64,000 bases of DNA from Demequina maris (GTDB lineage: Bacteria; Actinomycetota; Actinomycetes; Actinomycetales; Demequinaceae). The position numbers and the translations under genes are program-made. The DNA is taken from positions 29,877-93,876 of the forward strand of contig NZ_BBLX01000011.1 of the NCBI RefSeq assembly GCF_000971155.1. The letters run 5' to 3'. The notes under the pieces were generated by a model that was not told where the DNA came from, ran no database searches, and saw only the letters and a program-made list of their open reading frames with translations. Every line of letters begins with the position of its first letter. Within the stretch, counting starts at the first letter, position 1. Positions 26,685-36,344 of the stretch are shown here, piece after piece.

Positions 26685-27131
26685 ATGGCTAAGGTCATCC
26701 TGACCCACGAGGTCTCCGGCCTCGGCATCGCCGGCGACGTCGTCGACGTCAAGGACGGTTACGCCCGCAACTACCTGGTTCCGCGCAAGCTCGCCACCCC
26801 GTGGTCGGCCGGCGCCGAGAAGCAGATCGAGGGTCTCCGCAAGGCGCGCCGCGCCAAGGAGATCGCGACCATCGAGGGTGCCCAGGCTGCGCGCGACGCG
26901 CTGCAGTCGGCCCCCGTCGTCGTCGAGGTGAAGGCCGGCGAGTCCGGTCGTCTCTTCGGCGCCGTGTCGCCCGCCGACATCGCGAACGCGATCGGCGCCC
27001 GCGCCACGGTCGACAAGCGTCGCATCCACGTCGCCCAGCCCATTAAGGCGCTCGGCGAGTACCAGGTGCAGGTCTCCCTTCACCAGGACGTGGCCGCGAA
27101 CGTCACCGTCAAGGTGGTCGCCGCCAAGTAA
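26685..27131 (+). CDS. rplI: 50S ribosomal protein L9
   Basis: This 148-residue protein starts MAKVILTHEVSGLG and has GDVVDVKDGYARNYLVPRK, the L9 signature, followed by the long connecting helix and C-terminal domain. It is the last gene of the rpsF operon before a strong terminator. Confidence 0.98.
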   Translation: MAKVILTHEVSGLGIAGDVVDVKDGYARNYLVPRKLATPWSAGAEKQIEGLRKARRAKEIATIEGAQAARDALQSAPVVVEVKAGESGRLFGAVSPADIANAIGARATVDKRRIHVAQPIKALGEYQVQVSLHQDVAANVTVKVVAAK

Positions 27132-27151
27132 CCCTGCTCCGGCAGGTCGCA

Positions 27152-27189
27152 CGAGGCCCGGGTCTCCCCTTCGGGAGGCCCGGGCCTCG
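27152..27189 (+). terminator. Terminator of the rpsF-rplI operon
   Basis: A 17-bp stem (27152-27168 with 27173-27189; CGAGGCCCGGG core, one G-U pair) with a CTTC loop begins 20 bp after the rplI stop. It separates the operon from dnaB. Confidence 0.85.
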
Positions 27190-27408
27190 TCGCATCTCCG
27201 ACCCCGATGGCGGACCGATCCGGAGACGATCCGTCAGCCGTGCTAGTCCCGACCCGCATGTCGGACCACATCGAGAACACTCCGACATCGGGGTCGTGGC
27301 CCGCCGCGACCGCCGCCCCGCCGCCGCGTAACGGACACGCCCGGACATTCCGGCACGGAGCGGCGCGACACGCCGGGACACGACACGCCGGGGACTTCCG
27401 GCCGAAAG

Positions 27409-27570
27409 TTGTCCACAGCAAAGCCCCGTTCAAATCGGCAGGTATGTCGCCCACAACGTGGAAATCTCGCGAGTCATCCACACCCTTGTCCACATTCGCC
27501 ACGCATGGTTGTCCACGGGTCGACGCCGGTCATCCACGGTTGTCCCCAGGTTGTCCACGGCTCATCCACG
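27409..27570 (+). promoter_or_regulatory. Cluster of eight DnaA-box-like 9-mers
   Basis: All eight copies read in the same direction. TTGTCCACA is at 27409 and 27486 (exact high-GC DnaA-box consensus), TTGTCCACG at 27509 and 27551, TTGTCCCCA at 27540, TCATCCACA at 27474, and TCATCCACG at 27530 and 27562. The last four copies begin 10, 11 and 11 bp apart, about one helical turn. This is the kind of array found in oriC, DnaA titration loci or DnaA-regulated promoters. Here it sits about 115 bp before dnaB. Confidence 0.8.
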
Positions 27571-27683
27571 GGACGGCTTCGCGCCGATTTGTCGGCCTCG
27601 CGGCCTGGCCCTACATTCGCGTGTCTGAGCCGGCTGTCTGAGGTCGGCGCGACACTGGGTGGGACCGGAGGGAGAGGCGCTAC

Positions 27684-29060
<1,377 letters not shown>

Positions 29061-29139
29061 CTCCCGCGTCACCCATCCGTCCCCTCGAACGCTCCGAACG
29101 CCTTGCGCCGACGGTCCGGACGAGAGGGAGGATGGGCAG

Positions 29140-29748
29140 ATGCGACGAGCGACGATGGTGGGGGCGACGATCGGGGTGCTGGCCCTGGCGGGCTGCGCCG
29201 CCGGGGAGGCCGAGGGCGGATCGACCGCCGCGGACGAGGCCGCCACGAGCGGCGCGACCGCGGAGGCGATGGACGCGATGGAGACGCCGGAGCCTCACGT
29301 GACGCTCACGACGCAGTCGCCCGAGCCCGAGGTCGACAACGCGTTCGCCTTCACCGCGCCGACCGTGATGGGCGACGCCACCTTCGACGGCCTGACCATC
29401 GACGACACCGACGTTATCCTGTGGTTCTGGGCGCCCTGGTGCCCCACCTGCGTCGCGGAGGCACCCGTGCTGCTCGACGCGGCGGACCGGCTGCCCGCCG
29501 GGGTCGAGATCGTCGGCATCGCGGGGCTCTCCGGCGACCAGTCGTTCATGCAGGAGTTCGTCGAGATGACCGGCACGGAGACGTTCACGCACGTGGCCGA
29601 CCTCGACGGCACCATCTGGCGCGGCTTCGACGTCTCGACGCAGGCCACGATCGTGGTGGTCGACGACTCGGGCGACGCCTACACGCTCGGCGCCGGCACC
29701 ACCGCCGACGACCTGGTCGAGTACGCGGAGAAGATCGCCGCGGCCTGA
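29140..29748 (+). CDS. Thioredoxin-like lipoprotein (DsbE/TlpA, Mpt53-like)
   Basis: This 202-residue protein has a lipoprotein signal (lipobox LALAGC), a Ser/Thr/Ala/Glu-rich spacer and a thioredoxin fold with FWAPWCPTC. The actinobacterial Mpt53 family has a WCxxC site in the same context and oxidises extracytoplasmic thiols. CcdA, the membrane electron carrier, is the convergent neighbour, and the two probably work together. ATG at 29140 after GAGGGAGGATGG. Confidence 0.85.
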   Translation: MRRATMVGATIGVLALAGCAAGEAEGGSTAADEAATSGATAEAMDAMETPEPHVTLTTQSPEPEVDNAFAFTAPTVMGDATFDGLTIDDTDVILWFWAPWCPTCVAEAPVLLDAADRLPAGVEIVGIAGLSGDQSFMQEFVEMTGTETFTHVADLDGTIWRGFDVSTQATIVVVDDSGDAYTLGAGTTADDLVEYAEKIAAA

Positions 29749-29758
29749 CCCCGCCGTG

Positions 29759-29790
29759 ACGCCCGGCGCCGCGCCTGCGGTGCCGGGCGT
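29759..29790 (+). terminator. Hairpin downstream of the DsbE-like gene
   Basis: ACGCCCGGC (29759-29767) pairs with GCCGGGCGT (29782-29790), with an inner CCGC/GCGG extension. It lies just past the stop at 29748. Confidence 0.7.
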
Positions 29791-29814
29791 TCCCATGCGC
29801 GGGGGCCGATGGAC

Positions 29815-29855
29815 GGACGATGCGCCGGGCCTGATAGGCCTGGACGGACGATGCG
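29815..29855 (+). repeat. Direct pair of the 10-mer between convergent genes
   Basis: GGACGATGCG occurs at 29815-29824 and 29846-29855, each inside the longer shared word GGACGGACGATGCG, 31 bp apart. The pair sits between the 3' ends of the DsbE-like gene and ccdA, a place where no promoter is expected. Confidence 0.85.
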
Positions 29856-29884
29856 ACGGCGAGCCGGGGCTCCGGCGTCGTCCG

Positions 29885-30793
29885 TCAGGCTTCGACGCGC
29901 TCCGCCCGGCGGGCCGCGATGACCACCCAGGCCGACGCGACGGCGGCCGCCAGCACCAGCCCGACGAGCACCGGCGTCCCCCATGACTGGATCGCGAGCG
30001 AGATGCTCGACTGCCACCGCGCGGTCGCGAGCAGGACGCCGTCGAGCGCGTGGATGCCGAAGCGCGGCAGGATCTCCGCGAGCCCGAACACGGTGACGTA
30101 CACGCCGGCCAGCACCATGAGCACGCCGCCGGCGCGCATGAGCTGCGGGGTGCGGCGGCGCACCGCGGCCGCGAGACCCGTGCCGGCGAGCGCGGCGGCC
30201 AGGGACACGAGCACCACCGAGGCGCCCATGCCGATCGCGTAGGCCACGAACGGCGCGAGGGTCGCTACCGGGCCGGACGCGGCGAGCGCCTGCGTCACGA
30301 CGACCAGGAACAGGCCGATCGTGCAGCTCAGCGACGCGACCGCGAACGATGCGCCGTAGGCCAGCTGGGACGCGAAGGTGCGGCCGGGTGCGTGGGACGC
30401 GCGCGACAGCGCGCCGAGCCCCGGCCCGCGCAGCTCGCCGTGCCGCACCATCACGACGCCGAGGATGGCCACCAGCACGCCGAGCACCACGGTCACGTAC
30501 GACACGTACGGCAGCACCGTCGCCTGGAGCCCCAGGCTCACTCCCCCGAACAGCAGGCCGAGCGCCGTGAAGACCGCGACGAAGCCCAGACTCATCGCGG
30601 CGGCGAAGCCCAGCGCCCGCCGCAGCGCGACCGCGCGCGGCACCGACGCACCGTCGCCCCCGGAACCTCCCGCACTGCCCGCGCTGCCGGTCACGATGAC
30701 CGTCAGGTATGCGGGCAGCAGCGCGAACCCACAGGGGTTGAAGGCGGCGACCGCGCCCAGAAGCAGGGCGTATGCGGCGTCGGCTAGATCCAT
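29885..30793 (-). CDS. ccdA: CcdA/DsbD-type membrane thiol-disulfide transporter
   Basis: This 302-residue membrane protein has about eight helices and the cysteine signature AFNPCGFALLPAYL in the first helix, with a second Cys in SLSCTIGLFL. CcdA relays electrons across the membrane from cytoplasmic thioredoxin to extracytoplasmic redox proteins such as the convergent Mpt53-like lipoprotein. The trxBA fusion earlier in the window could supply the electrons. Confidence 0.88.
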   Translation of the reverse strand: MDLADAAYALLLGAVAAFNPCGFALLPAYLTVIVTGSAGSAGGSGGDGASVPRAVALRRALGFAAAMSLGFVAVFTALGLLFGGVSLGLQATVLPYVSYVTVVLGVLVAILGVVMVRHGELRGPGLGALSRASHAPGRTFASQLAYGASFAVASLSCTIGLFLVVVTQALAASGPVATLAPFVAYAIGMGASVVLVSLAAALAGTGLAAAVRRRTPQLMRAGGVLMVLAGVYVTVFGLAEILPRFGIHALDGVLLATARWQSSISLAIQSWGTPVLVGLVLAAAVASAWVVIAARRAERVEA

Positions 30794-30872
30794 GGATGGC
30801 CTCCTCGGCCCGTCGTTCGGAGCCTAGCGGCCCGCGGACGGGTCGCGATCGCCCCTCATCGCCTTTCCGAGT

Positions 30873-30902
30873 TTGATAATCGTTCTCGTTATCGTCTAAG
30901 GT
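30873..30902 (+). promoter_or_regulatory. Promoter with Zur/Fur-type box before the aztD-like gene
   Basis: The least GC-rich stretch nearby contains GATAATCGTTCTCGTTATC (30875-30893), an inverted repeat GATAA/TTATC around a 9-nt centre, as in Fur-family (Zur, Fur) operators. A possible -35 TTGATA (30873-30878) and -10 TAAGGT (30897-30902), 18 bp apart, place the box inside the promoter spacer, so binding would block polymerase. The downstream gene being a zinc chaperone favours Zur. Confidence 0.7.
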
Positions 30903-30980
30903 GACGCCAGACGCCCGGCCGGGCGCGAACCGATCAGATGAAAAGAACGAAAGGTCGGCCCCTCGGGGCCTCGGTACACG

Positions 30981-32294
30981 ATGTCCATCTCGCCCCTCGC
31001 GAAGCGCGCCGCCACCCTCGCCGGTGCCTCCGCCCTCGTCCTCAGCCTCGCCGCCTGCGCTACCGACGACACGGAGGCCGTCACCTCGGCCGACGCGGTC
31101 GAGGTCGACGCGCACGACGACCACGACCACGAGGAGTCCACCGCCGCCTCGACCGAGATGGCGGCCCAGACCCCGCGCATCGTCGTCACCTACGACGGCG
31201 GCATCCTGGTGCTCGACGCGAACACGCTCGAGACCGAGGCCGACATCGCGCTCGCCGGCTTCAACCGCCTCAACGTCGCGGGCGACGGCCGCCACGTGGG
31301 CGTCTCGACCACCGGCGGCTTCCAGATCCTCGACGCCGGCACGTGGAGCCAGGCGCACGGCGACCACGCGCACTACTTCACGACCACCCCGGCGCTGAAG
31401 GATCTCGTGATCGAGGCGGAGACGCCCGGCCACCTGGTCGTCCACGACGGCCTCGCCGCGTTCTTCGACGACGGCACCGGCCAGGTCACCGTCGTCGAGG
31501 CCGACGAGTGGGAGCACATGGTCGACGAGGGCCACCTCGACCTCGTCCGCGAGTACACCACGGCCGACGCCCACCACGGCGTCGCGGTCGCGAGCGACGG
31601 CGGCGAGCTGCTCGTCACCATCGGCGACGAGGACGGCCGCACCGGCGCGATGCTCCTCGACGAGGTCGGCGACGTGCTCGCCTCGAGCGAGCAGTGCCCC
31701 GGCGTCCACGGCGAGACCGCCTTCACCACGTCCGACGGCGACGAGCTGTTCATGGTCGGCTGCGAGGACGGCGCCCTGGTGTTCCACGGCGACCACGTCC
31801 ACAAGCTCGACGCGGGCCTGGACTACGCCCGCACCGGCAACCTCCACTCCGTCGACGGCAACGACATCGTCCTGGGCGACCGCAAGACGGACCCCGAGGG
31901 CGGCATCAACCTCACCGAGATCGTCCTGATCGACCCCGAGGCCGAGACCATCGAGGTCGTCGACCCGTTCGCCGGCGATGAGGCCGAGTACACGTGGCGC
32001 GGCCTGGCCCGCGGCGCGGACGGCGAGGTGCTGGTGCTCGGCACCGACGGCGCGCTGCGCGTCATCGACGAGGAGACCGGCGACGTGCTGCGCTCGATCG
32101 ACGTCGTCGGCGCGTGGGAGGCGCCCGAGGAGTGGCAGACCGCCCACCCGGCCCTCACCGTGCTCGCCGGCATGGCGTACGTGACCGAGCCGGCCACCGG
32201 TACCGTCCACATCGTCGACTACGTCGGCGGCGAGGTCTGGAAGTCGGTCGAGGTCGGCGTCGCGACCAACGAGATCGTGGGCGTCACCGGCTGA
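30981..32294 (+). CDS. aztD: Zinc metallochaperone AztD-like lipoprotein/secreted protein
   Basis: This 437-residue exported protein starts with a signal peptide that has a lipobox-like LSLAAC. A His/Asp-rich segment follows (HDDHDHEE, about residues 45-52), then a beta-propeller-like domain with AHGDHAHYF and several His-x-His sites. AztD binds zinc outside the membrane and passes it to the ABC transporter binding protein AztC. The Zur-type box upstream supports zinc control. No aztABC genes are in the window. The ribosome site before the ATG at 30981 is weak. Confidence 0.8.
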   Translation: MSISPLAKRAATLAGASALVLSLAACATDDTEAVTSADAVEVDAHDDHDHEESTAASTEMAAQTPRIVVTYDGGILVLDANTLETEADIALAGFNRLNVAGDGRHVGVSTTGGFQILDAGTWSQAHGDHAHYFTTTPALKDLVIEAETPGHLVVHDGLAAFFDDGTGQVTVVEADEWEHMVDEGHLDLVREYTTADAHHGVAVASDGGELLVTIGDEDGRTGAMLLDEVGDVLASSEQCPGVHGETAFTTSDGDELFMVGCEDGALVFHGDHVHKLDAGLDYARTGNLHSVDGNDIVLGDRKTDPEGGINLTEIVLIDPEAETIEVVDPFAGDEAEYTWRGLARGADGEVLVLGTDGALRVIDEETGDVLRSIDVVGAWEAPEEWQTAHPALTVLAGMAYVTEPATGTVHIVDYVGGEVWKSVEVGVATNEIVGVTG

Positions 32295-32316
32295 CGCCCC
32301 TGCTCGCCCGAGCACG

Positions 32317-32355
32317 GGGCCCGGTCCACGGCGGTACGCGCCGCGGGCCGGGCCC
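32317..32355 (+). terminator. Terminator of the aztD-like gene
   Basis: GGGCCCGG (32317-32324) pairs with CCGGGCCC (32348-32355), and the inner CGGCG/CGCCG extends the stem. TTCGG follows. Confidence 0.7.
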
Positions 32356-32402
32356 TTCGGTGTACGCGGGGACGATGCGGCGGCCGGGTACGCCCGGCGG
32401 CC

Positions 32403-33095
32403 TCACGCCGTCTGTGGCGGGCGCGAGAACCCGCGCACGATCAGCCACAGCGCGAGCACGATCTCCTGCAGCGCGAGCGGCGCCTGGAGTCCCGCGGCGG
32501 TGCTCGACAGGACGTCGAGCACGTCGAGCAGCCCGAGGACCGCGACGACGGCGTAGGGGACGATGGCGACGAGGCCCCACCACGTCAGCCACGCCGGGAC
32601 CAGCCGCCCGCGGAGCAGGATCACGTAGAACATCGTGGCGCCGGTCACGAAGACGAGGCTCTGCAGGATGCCGCCCGTCTCCCCGGCCGTGAACAGGACG
32701 GTGCCGTTCTCGCCCGCGACCGCATCGTCCCCCGCGAGGCGGAACAGGGTGAGCCAGGTCATCGCCGTGACGACGTACCACGTGCCCTCCAGGGCGCCGC
32801 GGAAGACCACGAAGCCCACTGCGAGGCGCTCGCTGACCCGGCGCAGCACCGGGAACGCGACGATCGGGATGGAGGCGAGCGACAGGCCCATCAGCAGCAC
32901 GAGCAGGGCGCCGGCGGCGAGCCCGCTGCCGAGCTCATCCGCGCCGGCAAGGTAGTCGGGGCCCTCGAGGCCGCCGCCCGTGGCGACCAGGCTGGCGGCC
33001 CCGCCCGCCGTGCCGACGAGGTAGAGGATGCCGATCGTGGTCGCCGTGGCGCGGTCGGACAGGGCTTTCGTTCGGACTTCTGCGTGCGTGGTCAT
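32403..33095 (-). CDS. DUF4386 family membrane protein
   Basis: This 230-residue protein has about six membrane helices and the DUF4386 pattern (ATTIGILYLVGTAGG at the start; FRGALEGTWYVVTAMTWL; LVPAWLTWWGLVAIVPY). The function is unknown. I chose the ATG at 33095 because the 64 codons of open frame upstream are not hydrophobic and lack family features. Confidence 0.82.
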   Translation of the reverse strand: MTTHAEVRTKALSDRATATTIGILYLVGTAGGAASLVATGGGLEGPDYLAGADELGSGLAAGALLVLLMGLSLASIPIVAFPVLRRVSERLAVGFVVFRGALEGTWYVVTAMTWLTLFRLAGDDAVAGENGTVLFTAGETGGILQSLVFVTGATMFYVILLRGRLVPAWLTWWGLVAIVPYAVVAVLGLLDVLDVLSSTAAGLQAPLALQEIVLALWLIVRGFSRPPQTA

Positions 33096-33164
33096 CGCGC
33101 TCTCCCTTGCGGTCGCGCGGCGCGCCCGGCCGGGTCCGATGGACGCCGTATCGTTCCTTCCATC

Positions 33165-33193
33165 ATCGCGCAGGGACGCGGCGCCTGCGCGAT
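33165..33193. promoter_or_regulatory. 9-bp inverted repeat upstream of the DUF4386 gene
   Basis: ATCGCGCAG (33165-33173) and CTGCGCGAT (33185-33193) form a perfect inverted repeat around 11 bp. It lies 70 bp upstream of the DUF4386 start, where an operator could sit. It could also be a hairpin. Confidence 0.4.
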
Positions 33194-33302
33194 AGGTTGA
33201 CGTGATTCGGATGGGAAGGACCGCCGGTACTGGAGGCGAAACAAGCGTGACCATCATCGTCCGCCCTGGCACTAGCCAGATCATCACAGCGTTCCCATCG
33301 CC

Positions 33303-33524
33303 ATGAGCGTCTACATCGAGTGCCCCCGGTGTGGCCAGGGCCGTGTGAGTGCGTACCGATTGCTCGCGACCGACGAGACGCTTCAGGTCTGCGACGAGTG
33401 CGAGGCGGTTTGGCTTCCCGGCGTCGATCCAGCACCCACTGGATTCACAAACCTCGAGGACGAGCTCGATCGCCGAGACTTGACTTCGGGGTGGCGAGAG
33501 CTCGAGGAACTAGAGTGGCCATGA
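33303..33524 (+). CDS. Small zinc-ribbon protein
   Basis: This 73-residue protein has two CxxC pairs, CPRCG (residues 8-12) and CDECE (about 30-34), spaced as in a zinc ribbon, with an acidic C-terminus (ELDRRDLTSGWRELEELEW). The family is small and of unknown function. It overlaps the next gene by ATGA. The base composition here is less GC-rich than the surroundings, which suggests transfer. Confidence 0.65.
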   Translation: MSVYIECPRCGQGRVSAYRLLATDETLQVCDECEAVWLPGVDPAPTGFTNLEDELDRRDLTSGWRELEELEWP

Positions 33525-33799
33525 TCCGTCGGTTCTTGCTGGTGCTCGTTGGCCTGATCCTGGGATGGGCGGCGGCGGTACGGTCCGGCGTTCTCGTCCC
33601 TGCGGCGGCTGCTACCACGGGGAGTGCCAACGACTCCCCGCGCCGTGTGCCAGCGCCGACGGCTACGTCATCGGTACGGGGCCTGCTCGCACCGATATGC
33701 CACCCCCCGTTCTCGCCGACGGAGCCTCGCGGCGAAGTCGACTCGGCAGCCGCGCAATCCAGCAATTGCCAAACTGGAAAGGCAACTTTGCTGAACTAG
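33521..33799 (+). CDS. Small secreted or membrane-anchored protein, hypothetical
   Basis: This 92-residue frame starts at the ATGA overlap with the zinc-ribbon gene. It has one N-terminal hydrophobic helix after two arginines (MIRRFLLVLVGLILGWAAA) and a Ser/Pro-rich remainder with two cysteines. No family is recognised. The start overlap and signal-like helix support it; the unremarkable rest makes it tentative. Confidence 0.4.
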   Translation: MIRRFLLVLVGLILGWAAAVRSGVLVPAAAATTGSANDSPRRVPAPTATSSVRGLLAPICHPPFSPTEPRGEVDSAAAQSSNCQTGKATLLN

Positions 33800-33835
33800 G
33801 GTCAGATTGCCAAGGTGGCGCGACAACTGACATGT

Positions 33836-36295
33836 CTACAGCTCGCCCTTGCGCTCCAGGTACTTCATCGCGACGTACCCCAGCGGGATGCGCAGCCAGT
33901 AGGTCAGCAACCTGTACACCAGCACCGCCGACAGCGCGACGGCGTACGGCAGGCCGGCACCGGTGAGGCCGGTGGTGAGCGCGATCTCGACCGCACCCAG
34001 ACCACCCGGGGTCGGCACCGCGGCACCCACGGCGTTGCCGACGAAGAACAGCACCGCGACGTCGATGACGGCGAGGTCCTCGCCGAACGCGAGCAGCGAG
34101 GACTGGAAGGCGCCCACGAAGCCGATGGTGAGCAGCAGGTTGCCCGCGAGGCCCAGCGCGAGCCGCCAGGGCTGACCGAGCACCTGGGCGAGGCGCGGCC
34201 ACGTCTGGCGCAGCGTCGGCAGGACGCGCTTCATCGCCCACGTCCGCACCCGTGGCACCAGCATCGCGGCGGCGATCACGAGGACCACGACCGCGAACGC
34301 GATCACCACGGCGGTCGACGGGAGCGCGGCGAGCGCGCCCTTCGAGCCGGATGCCAGCGTCAGCCCGACCAGGCCGAGCACGGTCACCACCACGGAGCTC
34401 ACCTGCACCAGCGCCACCGTCGCGACGGCGAGAGGCGTCGGCACCTTGCGCTTGGTGAGGAGCCGCAGGTTGAGCGCCGCGGGGCCCACGCCCGCGGGCA
34501 CCGCGACGGAGATGTAGGCGGCCGCCACCTGCGTGAGCAGCACCCGGCTGAACGGCACCTTGACGGGGCTGAACGCGGCGAGCGCGAGCGCCGCGCCCAC
34601 GAACGTGAGCAGCGCCCACGCGAAGCCGATGACCAGCCACCATGGGTTGGCCTGCTGCACCGCGTCGAGGAACTGCTGCGTGTTGAAGCTCGCGAGGATC
34701 ACCACCGCGGCGACGAGGCCGAGCGCGATCGTGATGATGGTGCGCCCGCCGAAGCGGACGATGTTCTCGCTCGCGACCTCCGCCTCGGGCGAGCGCGCGA
34801 GGATCTCCTCGCGCACCTGCTCGAGCACCTTCTCGTGCTCGCTCTCCTTGACGGCCGCGCGCGTGTGAGGCGGCAGCGCGATGGTCTGCAGCAGCGGCGC
34901 CGCCTGCTCGACCTGCTGCGCCCCGAGCGAGCGGAAGGCCGAGTCGACGGCCCGCTCGGCGCCGACGCGGGCGGCGGTCAGGGCCAGCACCTGCGCGACG
35001 TCGATGCGCTGCGCGAACGCGCTCGTCGCAGCCTCGCCCATCTCCCAGGACGTCAGCCACACGGCGGGGTCGGTCTCGACGTCGTCGCCCACCAGGATGG
35101 TGTCGGCCTCGAGGCGACGATGCGAGATGCCCGCCCGGTGCGCCGACGCGACCTCGGCCCACAGGGCGTCCATCAGCGCATCGGTCATCTCGGAGACGGG
35201 CACGTCCGTGAGCGGGCGTGACACCGGGGGGCGCTGGTAGACGAGCAGCATCGTGTCGCGGATCTGCCCCATCCCGAGGACGCGGCCGGTGCGGACTCCC
35301 GCGACGCGAGCCGCGTGCGAGACCAGCGCCGTCGCCTCCGCGCTCTGGCGCAGCGACACGTCGGGACGGGTGTCGATGCCGCGCAGCCGCAGCGAGGTCC
35401 ACAGCTTGGACACGAAGCCCGCGGCCTGCTGGTCGCCGTCGAGCGCGACCACGAGCAGGTGATGACCCTCGACGGTGGTCATCGCATAGACGCGGCCGTG
35501 CCGGGTCCGTGCCAGCGCGTCGGTGACGGCGTCGAGCTCGGGCTGGTCCGCATCGTGCTCGATGTCGGCCCTGATGAGCGAGCGCGGATGGAAGCCGGCG
35601 CGGTTGAGGCCCTCGACGAGGACGTTGCCGTACGCGCGGTCGGCGGTCGAGCCCAGCCAGTAGCGCAGCGCCAGGCCGGCGGCGCGCCCGAGCAGCACGG
35701 TGAGCAGGGCGGACGGGATCGTGATGACGCCGAAGATCACGGCGATCGCCAGCCCGAACCACAGCATGTTCCACGACAGCGACAGGCTGCGCCTGGTGGA
35801 GCGCCGCCCCGCGGCGGTGAGCAGCGCGGACAGCGCCGCCACGTACGCGGGCAGCTGCATGGTGTCGGCGCCGCGCGGCGTGAGGCTCGTCTGGATCTCC
35901 TCGGTGCCCCAGGACAGCAGCATCGCGGCCGCGATCAGGATGACGATCACCCCGAGGATGGCGGCGCCCAGCGCCTCGATGATGCGGCGCGGCTCGCGGC
36001 GCACGAGCATGTCGACGATCATCAGCGCCGGGATGATGATCGCGAGGATCGCGGTGAAGAGGTTGACCGGCGCCACGAGCAGACGCTGCAGGAACGGCGA
36101 GATCGAGGAGATGTCCTGCGTGATGCCCTCGGTGGTGCCGAGCGCGAACTCGCCGATGAACAGCACGGCGACGATGCCCACGACGGTGCCCAGCAGGCCG
36201 AGCACGTCGGTGAAGCGCCGCACCCGGATCTCCGGCTCGTCCAGGATGCGCACGGCCGGCGCGTCCTCGCGCGTCACGGATGCGTCGGCGGCCAT
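33836..36295 (-). CDS. Lysylphosphatidylglycerol-synthase-type membrane protein with internal pseudokinase domain
   Basis: This 819-residue protein has an N-terminal membrane part (helices in residues 30-200, GLLGTVVGIVAVLFIGEFAL first). A soluble domain of about 270 residues resembles a degenerate protein kinase: the catalytic loop reads SHRRLEADTILVG and the DFG site LTSWEMG. A C-terminal UPF0104/LPG-synthase transmembrane domain follows (about residues 540-819), with VAVPAGVGPAALNLRLLTKR and TPGGLGAVEIALTTGL. The aminoacyl-transferase domain of MprF is absent, so it is more likely a lipid flippase-like protein than a synthase. The kinase fold lacks the catalytic Asp residues and probably senses or scaffolds. 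Confidence 0.8.
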   Translation of the reverse strand: MAADASVTREDAPAVRILDEPEIRVRRFTDVLGLLGTVVGIVAVLFIGEFALGTTEGITQDISSISPFLQRLLVAPVNLFTAILAIIIPALMIVDMLVRREPRRIIEALGAAILGVIVILIAAAMLLSWGTEEIQTSLTPRGADTMQLPAYVAALSALLTAAGRRSTRRSLSLSWNMLWFGLAIAVIFGVITIPSALLTVLLGRAAGLALRYWLGSTADRAYGNVLVEGLNRAGFHPRSLIRADIEHDADQPELDAVTDALARTRHGRVYAMTTVEGHHLLVVALDGDQQAAGFVSKLWTSLRLRGIDTRPDVSLRQSAEATALVSHAARVAGVRTGRVLGMGQIRDTMLLVYQRPPVSRPLTDVPVSEMTDALMDALWAEVASAHRAGISHRRLEADTILVGDDVETDPAVWLTSWEMGEAATSAFAQRIDVAQVLALTAARVGAERAVDSAFRSLGAQQVEQAAPLLQTIALPPHTRAAVKESEHEKVLEQVREEILARSPEAEVASENIVRFGGRTIITIALGLVAAVVILASFNTQQFLDAVQQANPWWLVIGFAWALLTFVGAALALAAFSPVKVPFSRVLLTQVAAAYISVAVPAGVGPAALNLRLLTKRKVPTPLAVATVALVQVSSVVVTVLGLVGLTLASGSKGALAALPSTAVVIAFAVVVLVIAAAMLVPRVRTWAMKRVLPTLRQTWPRLAQVLGQPWRLALGLAGNLLLTIGFVGAFQSSLLAFGEDLAVIDVAVLFFVGNAVGAAVPTPGGLGAVEIALTTGLTGAGLPYAVALSAVLVYRLLTYWLRIPLGYVAMKYLERKGEL

Positions 36296-36344
36296 GCGGC
36301 GAGTCTAAAGGGAAGCGCCTGGTGTCCCGGGGAGAAGGGGCGGC

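Larger units (their letters stand above)
27132..27683. other. 552-bp non-coding region between rplI and dnaB
   Basis: It contains, in order: the rplI terminator; an inverted repeat (ATGTCGGA at 27258-27265 and TCCGACAT at 27281-27288, extendable with a one-base bulge to CCCG/CGGG); an 11-bp direct repeat GACACGCCGGG at 27367 and 27382; and eight DnaA-box-like 9-mers (27409-27570). The dnaB promoter follows. No gene is supported in it. This dense arrangement is unusual for a simple promoter region. Confidence 0.8.

Noticed and set aside
27132..27683. Calling the DnaA-box region oriC itself
   Set aside because: oriC in this group is normally next to dnaA, expected left of parA. The array is noted as DnaA-related without claiming origin function.
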